The position numbers and the translations under genes are program-made. Shown here piece after piece: positions 1 through 5,108 of a stretch of 5,108 bases of DNA. Position 1 is the first letter of the stretch. Each line of letters starts with the position of its first letter. The notes below the pieces were generated by a model, which saw nothing but the letters and a program-made list of their open reading frames with translations, searched no databases and had not been told where the DNA came from. The stretch spans positions 1 to 5,108 of the forward strand of contig DXHG01000125.1 in assembly GCA_019113455.1 (NCBI GenBank), read 5' to 3'. Origin of the DNA: Candidatus Treponema faecavium. GTDB taxonomy: Bacteria; Spirochaetota; Spirochaetia; Treponematales; Treponemataceae.

Positions 1-738
1 CATGATTTGGCGGGACGCGTCGTTATTTTCCCACATGGCCTGCACAAGCGGCATCGCCGCGTAATTGCTGCCCGCCTGTACGAGGTTAAAATCGCTGTGA
101 ACGAGGAGGTCTCCTGCGTGATTCACGAGATACGACGTATTTGCCGAACCGCCGCCGAGATTATTCGTAATTGGTTCCGCAGAAAAGAGCACAACCGCTG
201 TCTGCCTGAACCCGGTTTCATTCCAGGGAATGAGCATCGACAGCACCGGATACTGAAACGCCGGAGCCGCATTGAGCACAAACGTTTCGCCGGCTGCCGT
301 GCGGGTAAGGTAATCGCCATTGGCTTCGATAAACGAATCGATCATGTTCGTTTCAAGTTCGTTTGACAAAAAGAACCGATTGTTCACCAGATAGCGCTGG
401 TTTGACTGCTGTTCCTGATTGCGCAGTATAATGGCGGCTATATTCTGATTGCGTTCAAAAAAGAACGCCGAGGCCTGCCGCGCGAGCGCGCCGTCCGTGC
501 CCGCGGAGTTAAGCATATCGAGCAGCAGCAGCGTATTAGCGCGCAGCGTGGTTAATTCGTTTTCTACGGCTGCCGCTGAACGCGTGTTGATCGTGTAGTT
601 GTTTGATTCCGCTGTAACTTGCGTTTCTTGCCCCATAAAGTAGGTTACGAGGATTGTCAGCGCTCCCAGCGAAATAAGCAGGAGCATAGAAGTGATTAAA
701 ATCAGTTTTAATCCGATGGGGTACTTTATTTCACGCAT
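1..738 (-). CDS. Membrane-anchored sensor protein with dCache-like extracellular domain, N-terminal part (possible adenylate/guanylate cyclase)
   Basis: This reading frame is open from the ATG at 738 leftwards to the window edge, giving 246 residues without a stop; the C-terminal output domain lies outside. A short basic N-terminus (MREIKYPIG) is followed by a hydrophobic helix at about residues 9-35, which should anchor the protein with its sensor part in the periplasm. Residues 40-246 look like a helix followed by a double PAS-fold (dCache) ligand sensor. The stretch at about 203-230 (YLVNHAGDLLVHSDF, then a PLV motif) matches the typical dCache pattern of a loop with G-D-x-L-x-H-x-D. From memory, this N-terminus resembles Treponema proteins ending in a class III nucleotide cyclase domain, but a second chemoreceptor or a diguanylate cyclase would begin in the same way. 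The start is supported by AGGGA at 750-746, seven bases upstream. It lies 43 bases after the chemoreceptor stop, so co-transcription is likely. Sensor role is fairly sure; cyclase identity is an inference. Confidence 0.75.
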   Translation of the reverse strand, partial: MREIKYPIGLKLILITSMLLLISLGALTILVTYFMGQETQVTAESNNYTINTRSAAAVENELTTLRANTLLLLDMLNSAGTDGALARQASAFFFERNQNIAAIILRNQEQQSNQRYLVNNRFFLSNELETNMIDSFIEANGDYLTRTAAGETFVLNAAPAFQYPVLSMLIPWNETGFRQTAVVLFSAEPITNNLGGGSANTSYLVNHAGDLLVHSDFNLVQAGSNYAAMPLVQAMWENNDASRQIM

Positions 739-745
739 GACGCCA

Positions 746-750
746 TCCCT
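746..750 (-). promoter_or_regulatory. Ribosome binding site of the sensor gene
   Basis: On the minus strand AGGGA stands seven bases before the ATG at 738. No in-frame ATG, GTG or TTG lies further upstream within the 43-base gap, so this site fixes the start. Confidence 0.6.
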
Positions 751-781
751 GTATCTGCAAACACTCGCGCGCGCCCGCGTG

Positions 782-2584
782 CTACAGAATAAAGCTGTCT
801 ATCTGCTCGCGCACGGTGGCAATGCCTGTTTCCGTCGTAGCGGCGCTCGCGGTCATGTTCTGCATTGCGTCCTGAATATTATGCGTGGCGCTTGTCATGT
901 TGTCCATGGAGGCCGTAATCATAGAAGTTATTTCTACGAGCTCCGCCGTTTTATGCAGCACGTTCTGGCTGCCCTGCGACATGCGCTCAGCGCCCTGCGT
1001 AACATCCGCGTTCAGCTTCTGCATCGTCTCAAACGACTGGGCAACCTGCTGATTGTTATACGATTGTTCTTCCATTACCGTGCGTATTTTCGTCTGTTCT
1101 TCCGTTACGTGCGAAACTGCCTGAATAACCTGTTCAAACGATTCTCCGGCGATGAGCGCGGTGTCTACCACTTCATTGATTGATTTCATTAAGTCTTTGA
1201 GCGCGGCTGAAATCGATTTTGACTGCTTGGCGGAATTCTCTGCAAGTTTTCGTATTTCATCGGCAACGACCGCAAAGCCCTGGCCTGCCTCTCCAGCATG
1301 CGCCGCCTCGATTGCGGCGTTCATTGCAAGCAGGTTCGTCTGCGAGGCAATACTGTTGATAATGGTGTTCGCGTCCGATACGCCGTGCGATTTCTCCGAT
1401 ATTTCAATGACTTTCTGGTACACGCTCGTAACTTTTTCGTAGCCGTTTGCAGATGTGCTTGAAAGCGTGTTGAACTGTTCGGCGCTGTTTTCAAGAATCC
1501 GCACAACATCGTTTATGCCGTTTACCATGTGCTCGATATGCTGTGAACTCGTGCTGACCATGTCTGACTGCCGTGAGATAGAACCGTTGAGCGACTGAAT
1601 ATCGCTATTGATCTTCTGCATCGTTTCTGAGACGTCGGTTACTTTTTCCGACTGGCCGGTAATCTGCGAGCGAACCTGCGTGATGGTGTCGTTGATGTTT
1701 TCTACGGTAGACTCAACGGCGATCATGTTTGTCTGTAATTCCTGCCCTGCGTTTGAGAGCGTCATGACAGACTGCTTGACGGTAGAAATGATGCGGTGCA
1801 GGGTAGAAATAAACGTATTGAAATTGGCGGCGACTTTGCCTATTTCGTCGTTTGTGTGCACGGCAATATGCGCGGTAAGGTCTCCTTCGCCCTGAGCGAT
1901 GGCGTTGAGGCTTTCGGTAACGCTGCTCAGCGGTTTGATCGCCTTGAGTATCCAGACGGCCAGCACGGCGCCTGCGATAATCGCAAGCACGGTTGCAGCC
2001 ATCATCTGATGCTGAAAATGGCGTGCGCTCGTGCGCGTCTCGTCGGTGAGCGTTTTATTATACGCTTCTTCAAGGTCGATAAAGACGTTGATGCGGTCAA
2101 GCCACAGGTTAAACGCCGGACGCGCCTGTTCAAGCACGACGCGGCGCGCGTCTTCCCATCTGCCCTGCGCGTCAAGCTGCAGCACCTGCTGCAAAAGCGG
2201 GAGCGTCTCTGCCTCGCTTGCCTTTATGTCGGCAAGGCGCGCGCGCTCCTCGTCGGTTACGTCGCTTCTCTCGCTGAACATCGCATCAAGAGCCTGTGCT
2301 GATTCCTGATAGTCAGCCGCGAGAGACTCGATTTCTGCAAGCGCCTGCGCTTTTGACGCCTGATCGGTGTAGAGAATATAATCGCCCATTCTGATTGCGC
2401 GGTCGTGCACGGAACCGCGGAAATTGATTGCGTAGCGCTGCTGCACAGCGTTTACATCGTTTATGAGCGTAAGATTATCGTTAATCTGTGTTATGCGCAG
2501 CGTGCCGATAGACGTAATCGCGATAAGCAGGAGAATAATAGTGGCCACTTCTATAATGAGTTTTGTTTTTACCGTCATTTTCAT
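782..2584 (-). CDS. Methyl-accepting chemotaxis protein (transmembrane chemoreceptor)
   Basis: A transmembrane chemoreceptor that passes ligand signals to a CheA-CheW array and so controls flagellar rotation. The 600 residues show the full classical order: TM1 at about 9-29, a mostly helical periplasmic domain at 30-193 of the four-helix-bundle type, TM2 at about 194-213, and a HAMP domain at about 214-266 (proline 218, NDEIG at 245-249). A long coiled-coil signalling hairpin follows, with its tip in the highly conserved stretch at 412-451 (ASQTNLLAMNAAIEAAHAGE, then GQGFAVVADEIRKLAENS). The arms on either side of the tip are nearly equal, so the hairpin looks complete. There is no C-terminal NWETF-like pentapeptide for CheR/CheB tethering; the chain ends DSFIL. 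The start at ATG 2584 is preferred because AAGGA lies nine bases upstream. A TTG at 2593 would sit directly against that site. The ligand cannot be told from sequence. It is the first gene of a probable two-gene operon with the downstream sensor. Confidence 0.95.
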   Translation of the reverse strand: MKMTVKTKLIIEVATIILLLIAITSIGTLRITQINDNLTLINDVNAVQQRYAINFRGSVHDRAIRMGDYILYTDQASKAQALAEIESLAADYQESAQALDAMFSERSDVTDEERARLADIKASEAETLPLLQQVLQLDAQGRWEDARRVVLEQARPAFNLWLDRINVFIDLEEAYNKTLTDETRTSARHFQHQMMAATVLAIIAGAVLAVWILKAIKPLSSVTESLNAIAQGEGDLTAHIAVHTNDEIGKVAANFNTFISTLHRIISTVKQSVMTLSNAGQELQTNMIAVESTVENINDTITQVRSQITGQSEKVTDVSETMQKINSDIQSLNGSISRQSDMVSTSSQHIEHMVNGINDVVRILENSAEQFNTLSSTSANGYEKVTSVYQKVIEISEKSHGVSDANTIINSIASQTNLLAMNAAIEAAHAGEAGQGFAVVADEIRKLAENSAKQSKSISAALKDLMKSINEVVDTALIAGESFEQVIQAVSHVTEEQTKIRTVMEEQSYNNQQVAQSFETMQKLNADVTQGAERMSQGSQNVLHKTAELVEITSMITASMDNMTSATHNIQDAMQNMTASAATTETGIATVREQIDSFIL

Positions 2585-2593
2585 ACGCGTCAA

Positions 2594-2598
2594 TCCTT
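2594..2598 (-). promoter_or_regulatory. Ribosome binding site that decides the chemoreceptor start
   Basis: AAGGA on the minus strand (2598 to 2594) is nine bases from ATG 2584 and fifteen from ATG 2578. It has no spacing at all to the in-frame TTG at 2593. ATG 2584 is therefore the best start. Confidence 0.6.
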
Positions 2599-2630
2599 AT
2601 TTTGTATTGCTGTATACTAAGTATAAAATC

Positions 2631-2659
2631 TTTATAGACTGTTTGACAGCTGTAGTCAA
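2631..2659 (-). promoter_or_regulatory. Sigma70-type promoter for the chemoreceptor-sensor operon
   Basis: On the minus strand a -35 box TTGACT (2659-2654) and a -10 box TATAAA (2636-2631) are separated by exactly 17 bases. Transcription would begin near 2624, giving a leader of about 40 bases before the ATG at 2584. The -35 box forms one half of an inverted repeat TTGAC-7-GTCAA, which could be an operator. It is a sequence prediction only; a flagellar sigma28-type promoter was not seen. Confidence 0.6.
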
Positions 2660-2780
2660 GGTTGATTTTATGTATGCGTGCAAAAGCGGCATGAGACTGT
2701 GCCCGCATCAGGAAAACCGCACTGCTTATTCGCGGAATCGGACAATGGCACCGTATAAAAAGCAGCTGCACAAGTTTACA

Positions 2781-3024
2781 GTTGCCGATTGCAAATAAAA
2801 AATTTGCCGATGGCAAAATTAAAATTTGCCGTTTATTCGGTAAGAATTTTGCCATCGGCCAGCGAGACACTTGCCGCTGGCAAACTTTTCATTTGCCGTC
2901 GGCAAACTAAAAAATTGCAATCGGCAAGTGCGCCGCTGGCCATCGGCAAAATTCATGTCTGATAAACGGCAAATAAAAATTTTGCAATCGGCAAATTTTT
3001 ATTTTTTAAACGGGAAAACTTTTA
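2781..3024. repeat. Tandem array of about 10-11 diverged 22-bp palindromic repeats
   Basis: The core TTGCC recurs at 2782, 2804, 2826, 2849, 2871 and 2893, and its complement GGCAA at 2879, 2901, 2923, 2945, 2968 and 2990. Every step is 22 bases except one step of 23 on each side. Each unit is a palindromic core of about 15 bp followed by about 7 mostly A/T bases. The best unit, TTTGCCGTCGGCAAA at 2892-2906, is a perfect palindrome. Others are close variants: TTTGCCGATGGCAAA at 2803-2817, TTGCCGCTGGCAA at 2871-2883, TTGCAATCGGCAA at 2915-2927, and TTTGCAATCGGCAAA at 2981-2995. Units near 2825 and 2958 keep only one half. A weaker copy (CGGGAAAA) sits at 3011-3018, and an off-phase one (TTTACCGACGGCACA) at 3021-3035. 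There are no unique spacers, so this is not a CRISPR array. The function is unknown; phased protein-binding sites or a hairpin-forming element are the main options. Confidence 0.85.
2798..3000. repeat. 203-bp imperfect inverted repeat spanning the array
   Basis: The left half pairs with the right half about a single axis at base 2899, without any insertion or deletion. By hand count about 80 of 101 arm positions are complementary. The best blocks are 2798-2819 with 2979-3000 (one mismatch), 2824-2836 with 2962-2974 (perfect, 13 bp), 2845-2864 with 2934-2953 (17 of 20) and 2892-2898 with 2900-2906 (perfect). Even the two 23-base steps of the array are placed symmetrically. A single strand or transcript could fold into one long stem or a row of small hairpins, and supercoiled DNA could extrude a cruciform. 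No target-site duplication was recognised at the ends. Confidence 0.8.
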
Positions 3025-3117
3025 CCGACGGCACATTGTGATATGCAGCGCAGCACAGGCTTTCTGTTCGGATTAAATCCTCAAACGGCAAGCCTCAGTG
3101 CTGGAGGAGGGGACAGG

Positions 3118-3198
3118 ATGGAAGGAGCCCCAAAAAGCAAATTACAGAGAATAAGAAAGAAAAAAAGCCCGCGTACAAACGCGAAAAACACTCCGTAG
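3118..3198 (+). CDS. Candidate small ORF, 26-residue basic peptide (hypothetical)
   Basis: An ATG at 3118 follows AGGAGG (3105-3110) by seven bases, the strongest Shine-Dalgarno in the window. The 26 codons end in TAG at 3196-3198. The peptide starts MEGAPKSKLQRIRKKK, is rich in lysine and arginine, has no hydrophobic segment, and resembles no protein known to me. It lies between the repeat array and the ABC-F promoter, so it would need its own promoter, and none is clear upstream. It could be a short leader ORF, an unannotated small protein, or chance in purine-rich DNA. An in-frame ATG at 3043 would lengthen it but has no ribosome binding site. Confidence 0.25.
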   Translation: MEGAPKSKLQRIRKKKSPRTNAKNTP

Positions 3199-3224
3199 GG
3201 AACCTGCAAAGAAACAAACGTAAA

Positions 3225-3241
3225 CGCCTGCGCCGCAGGCG
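3225..3241. terminator. Small GC-rich hairpin upstream of the ABC-F promoter
   Basis: CGCCTGC and GCAGGCG form a perfect 7-bp stem around the loop GCC. On the plus strand it is followed by CATTTATT. On the minus strand it is followed by TTTACGTTTG, so it could weakly end transcription either way. It stands seven bases before the -35 box of the ABC-F gene and could insulate that promoter from transcripts crossing the array. The T-tracts are poor, so the terminator role is uncertain. Confidence 0.4.
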
Positions 3242-3247
3242 CATTTA

Positions 3248-3276
3248 TTGACTTCCATGCCGAAAAAACTTATGCT
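3248..3276 (+). promoter_or_regulatory. Sigma70-type promoter for the ABC-F gene
   Basis: TTGACT (3248-3253) and TATGCT (3271-3276) are separated by 17 bases. An alternative -10, TATAAC, lies at 3279-3284 with a spacer of 25, which is too long for this -35 box. Transcription would start near 3283 and give a leader of about 74 bases containing a very GC-rich segment. The -35 box is identical to that of the divergent chemoreceptor promoter. Confidence 0.6.
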
Positions 3277-3299
3277 TCTATAACAACTGCAGTACCTGC

Positions 3300-3334
3300 C
3301 CGGGGCCGCCGCGCGGCGCGGCGCGTACCGGCGG
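3300..3334 (+). promoter_or_regulatory. G/C-only leader segment with strong hairpin potential upstream of the ABC-F gene
   Basis: Apart from two bases at 3326-3327, this 35-base stretch is all G and C inside an otherwise A/T-leaning intergenic region. CGCCGCG (3307-3313) pairs perfectly with CGCGGCG (3317-3323) around CGG. CCGCC (3306-3310) can alternatively pair with GGCGG (3330-3334). It lies between the predicted transcription start and the ribosome binding site, so a stable leader structure is expected. Mutually exclusive pairings would suit an attenuator, but no U-tract follows, and no defined riboswitch was recognised. Confidence 0.35.
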
Positions 3335-3347
3335 AAATTCTTTATAT

Positions 3348-3351
3348 GAGG
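3348..3351 (+). promoter_or_regulatory. Ribosome binding site of the ABC-F gene
   Basis: GAGG stands five bases before ATG 3357. The earlier ATG at 3346 is out of frame and overlaps this site, so 3357 is the start; the protein then begins MIAVSDVSLKFG as usual for this family. Confidence 0.65.
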
Positions 3352-3356
3352 CATAC

Positions 3357-4994
3357 ATGATAGCGGTAAGCGATGTTAGTTTGAAATTTGGAGACCGACA
3401 GCTTTTTAAAGACGTTAACTTGAAATTTACTCCCGGCAACTGCTACGGCGTTATCGGCGCGAACGGCGCGGGAAAATCGACGTTCTTAAAGATTCTTTCA
3501 GGCGAGCTTGAGTGCGACAGCGGACAGGTGTCGATAACTCCCGGCGAACGGCTGGCAGTGCTCAAGCAGGATCATTTTGCGTATGATGCGTATTCGGTAA
3601 AAGACACGGTGATGATGGGTTTTCCCAAACTGTACGAATGCTATAAGGAGCGCGATGCGATTTATGCCAAGGATGATTTTTCCGAAGAAGACGGTATGCG
3701 GGCGAGCGAGCTTGAAGGAGAGTTTTCCGAACTCGGCGGCTGGGAGGCGGAGAATCAGATAGAGCAGATGCTTTCAGGCCTCGGCCTTGAAGAAGAATAT
3801 CATGACCGCATGATGAGCGAGCTTGACGAAAGCCGCAAAGTGCGCGTGCTTATCGCGCAGGCGCTGTTCGGCACGCCCGATATTCTTTTGCTTGACGAGC
3901 CGACAAATGGTCTTGACCTTGAGTCTATTTCGTGGCTTGAGGATTTTCTCATGGATTTTCCCAATACGGTTATCGTTGTGAGCCATGACCGGCATTTTCT
4001 CAATGCGGTGTGCACGTGCATCTGCGACATCGATTACGGAAAAATCAGCCTGTTCAGCGGAAACTATGATTTCTGGTACCAGATGAGCCAGATAATGCAG
4101 CGGCAGGCAAAAGATCAGGCAAAAAAGCGCGAAGAAAAGATGAAGGATTTGCGCGAGTTTATCCAGCGCTTTGCGTCAAACGCCGCAAAGAGCCGGCAGG
4201 CGACAAGCCGCAAAAAGATATACGACAAGCTCGCGCTTGAAGAACTGCCGGTTACGAGCCGCAAATTTCCATACGTCAGTTTTAAGCCCGACCGCGAGAT
4301 TGGCAACAATGTGCTGCGCGCTGAAAAGCTGCGGTATGCGCGCGAGGGAATTCAGTTATTGTCGGACTTTTCGCTGACGGTGAACCGTACCGACAAAATC
4401 GCGTTTGTCGGGGTAGAGCATAAGGCAAAATCAGCGTTCTTTGATATTATTTCCGGAGCGATTAAGCCGGACAGCGGCGACGTTTACTGGGGGCAGACAA
4501 CGTCGTTTGCCTATATGGGGCTTGACAACAGCGCGTATTTTGACACGGACGCGAATATCACCGACTGGCTGCGCCAGTATTCGCCTGACCAGGATGACGC
4601 CTATGTGCGCGGGTTTCTGGGCAGAATGCTGTTTTCAGGCGATGAGTCGCTGAAGCCGGTAAAAGTGCTTTCCGGCGGTGAAAAAGTGCGCTGTATGCTG
4701 TCAAAGCTCATGCTTTCAGGAGCGAATGTGCTTATTCTCGATGAGCCGACAAACCATCTTGACCTTGAAGCAATTACAAGCCTGAATGAGGCGCTTATCG
4801 CGTTTCCCGGCGTGGTGCTCTTTAACAGCCACGACCATGAGTTTATTTCTTCAATCGCAAACCGCATTATCGAAATAACTCCTTCAGGCGTTATTGACCG
4901 CATGATGGCGTTTGACGACTATCTGAACGATGATTCAGTAAAGGAACTGCGCGATACGTACTATGCCGGAACGGGCAAAAAAGTACGGTTTTAA
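3357..4994 (+). CDS. ABC-F family ATPase, YbiT/YkpA type (ribosome-associated)
   Basis: A soluble protein of 545 residues with two ABC ATPase domains and no membrane segment, as in ABC-F factors. Members act in the ribosomal E site to affect elongation or, in some branches, antibiotic resistance. NBD1 has Walker A GANGAGKST (34-42), Walker B DILLLDEP (175-182), DEPTNGLD (180-187) and the switch histidine in SHD (209-211). A charged linker at about 235-300 (KKREEKMKDLREFIQRFASN and following) is the P-site tRNA interaction motif region that defines the family. NBD2 has an intact signature LSGGE (438-442), Walker B LILDEPTNHLD (459-469) and SHD (491-493). Two elements are degenerate: the NBD2 Walker A reads GVEHKAKS (352-359), and the NBD1 signature reads LDESR (156-160). 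The overall pattern fits the YbiT/YkpA branch by memory. It has its own promoter and is followed by two hairpins, so it is probably monocistronic. Whether it gives drug tolerance cannot be told. Confidence 0.93.
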   Translation: MIAVSDVSLKFGDRQLFKDVNLKFTPGNCYGVIGANGAGKSTFLKILSGELECDSGQVSITPGERLAVLKQDHFAYDAYSVKDTVMMGFPKLYECYKERDAIYAKDDFSEEDGMRASELEGEFSELGGWEAENQIEQMLSGLGLEEEYHDRMMSELDESRKVRVLIAQALFGTPDILLLDEPTNGLDLESISWLEDFLMDFPNTVIVVSHDRHFLNAVCTCICDIDYGKISLFSGNYDFWYQMSQIMQRQAKDQAKKREEKMKDLREFIQRFASNAAKSRQATSRKKIYDKLALEELPVTSRKFPYVSFKPDREIGNNVLRAEKLRYAREGIQLLSDFSLTVNRTDKIAFVGVEHKAKSAFFDIISGAIKPDSGDVYWGQTTSFAYMGLDNSAYFDTDANITDWLRQYSPDQDDAYVRGFLGRMLFSGDESLKPVKVLSGGEKVRCMLSKLMLSGANVLILDEPTNHLDLEAITSLNEALIAFPGVVLFNSHDHEFISSIANRIIEITPSGVIDRMMAFDDYLNDDSVKELRDTYYAGTGKKVRF

Positions 4995-5044
4995 AAAGAC
5001 TGCATGATCTTGCAGCACAGAGTGCTCGCGGAACTGAGATACAG

Positions 5045-5078
5045 GCTTACGAAGCAGTCTGACGACTGCTTCGTAAGC
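5045..5078 (+). terminator. Strong hairpin downstream of the ABC-F gene
   Basis: GCTTACGAAGCAGTC (5045-5059) and GACTGCTTCGTAAGC (5064-5078) form a perfect 15-bp stem around the loop TGAC. It lies 50 bases after the stop codon. No T-tract follows directly, so by itself it may work as a 3'-end-protecting or repeat hairpin rather than a classical terminator. Confidence 0.6.
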
Positions 5079-5081
5079 TGA

Positions 5082-5108
5082 CAAGTTTTGAGCTTCGCTC
5101 AAAACTTG
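5082..5108 (+). terminator. Second hairpin, probable terminator at the window edge
   Basis: CAAGTTTTGAGC (5082-5093) and GCTCAAAACTTG (5097-5108) form a perfect 12-bp stem around TTC. Only three bases separate it from the preceding hairpin. The stem ends exactly at the window end, so a following T-tract can be neither seen nor excluded. The symmetric arms with A- and T-runs would also suit a bidirectional terminator. Confidence 0.55.

Noticed and set aside
765..779. Alternating CG tract in the gap between chemoreceptor and sensor gene
   Set aside because: It is a short CGCGCGCGCCCGCG run, compatible with general GC-rich codon use nearby. It forms no stem with a T-tract and no recognisable site.
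692..1183. Plus-strand ORF of 163 codons
   Set aside because: It is antisense to the conserved signalling domain of the chemoreceptor and the start of the sensor gene; the product is a shadow.
2591..2593. TTG as chemoreceptor start
   Set aside because: It adjoins the AAGGA ribosome binding site with no spacing, while ATG 2584 has a normal nine-base spacing.
2481..2870. Minus-strand ORF of 129 codons
   Set aside because: It overlaps the chemoreceptor start, its promoter and part of the repeat array in another frame. The product is low in recognisable features and has no credible ribosome binding site.
2781..3024. CRISPR array
   Set aside because: The repeats are contiguous at 22 bases with only about seven A/T-rich bases between cores. 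There are no unique spacers of usual length and no cas genes.
2781..3024. Integron attC site or chromosomal replication origin
   Set aside because: No GTTRRRY and RYYYAAC box pairs and no DnaA-box-like TTATCCACA cluster are visible. The neighbours (chemoreceptor, ABC-F) do not suggest an origin either. A binding-site array for another protein remains open.
3142..3354. Minus-strand ORF of 70 codons
   Set aside because: It runs across the hairpin, the ABC-F promoter and the GC-only segment; the open frame is a composition effect.
5000..5026. Short stems after the ABC-F stop (CTGCA-6-TGCAG and AGCAC-3-GTGCT)
   Set aside because: They are five-bp, mutually overlapping stems without a T-tract. 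They are weak compared with the two hairpins downstream.

Overview
The window looks like chromosomal DNA of a spirochaete, most likely a Treponema with near 50% GC. Three things suggest this. The chemoreceptor carries a Treponema-like signalling tip. The sensor protein beside it resembles, from memory, the large membrane sensor/cyclase proteins of treponemes. The ABC-F ATPase belongs to the YbiT/YkpA type. No database search was possible, so the genus is an inference.

Layout. Positions 1-738 (minus strand) hold the N-terminal 246 residues of a membrane-anchored sensor that runs off the left edge. Upstream of it in the same direction, 43 bases away, is a complete 600-residue methyl-accepting chemotaxis protein (782-2584, minus). 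The two are probably one transcript, driven by a good sigma70-type promoter at 2631-2659. A complete ABC-F ATPase (3357-4994, plus) is transcribed divergently from its own sigma70-type promoter at 3248-3276. It is followed by two strong, closely spaced hairpins (5045-5108) that probably end transcription.

The 772-base divergent intergenic region (2585-3356) is the unusual part. Its centre (about 2781-3024) is a tandem array of about ten to eleven diverged units at a 22-base (twice 23-base) period. Most units are built on a 15-bp palindrome close to TTTGCCGAYGGCAAA. The array as a whole is also one 203-bp imperfect palindrome (2798-3000) centred on base 2899, which is the middle of the one perfect unit. 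None of the coding features explain it. Candidates are a helically phased protein-binding array, a hairpin-forming repeat element, or a MITE-like sequence. To its right lie a tiny basic ORF with a textbook Shine-Dalgarno (3118-3198), a hairpin just upstream of the ABC-F promoter (3225-3241), and a nearly pure G/C stretch in the ABC-F leader (about 3300-3334).

The two leftward genes sense environmental signals: a chemotaxis receptor and a ligand-binding membrane sensor, possibly a nucleotide cyclase. The rightward gene acts on ribosomes. Nothing visible links the two sides functionally except the shared intergenic region.
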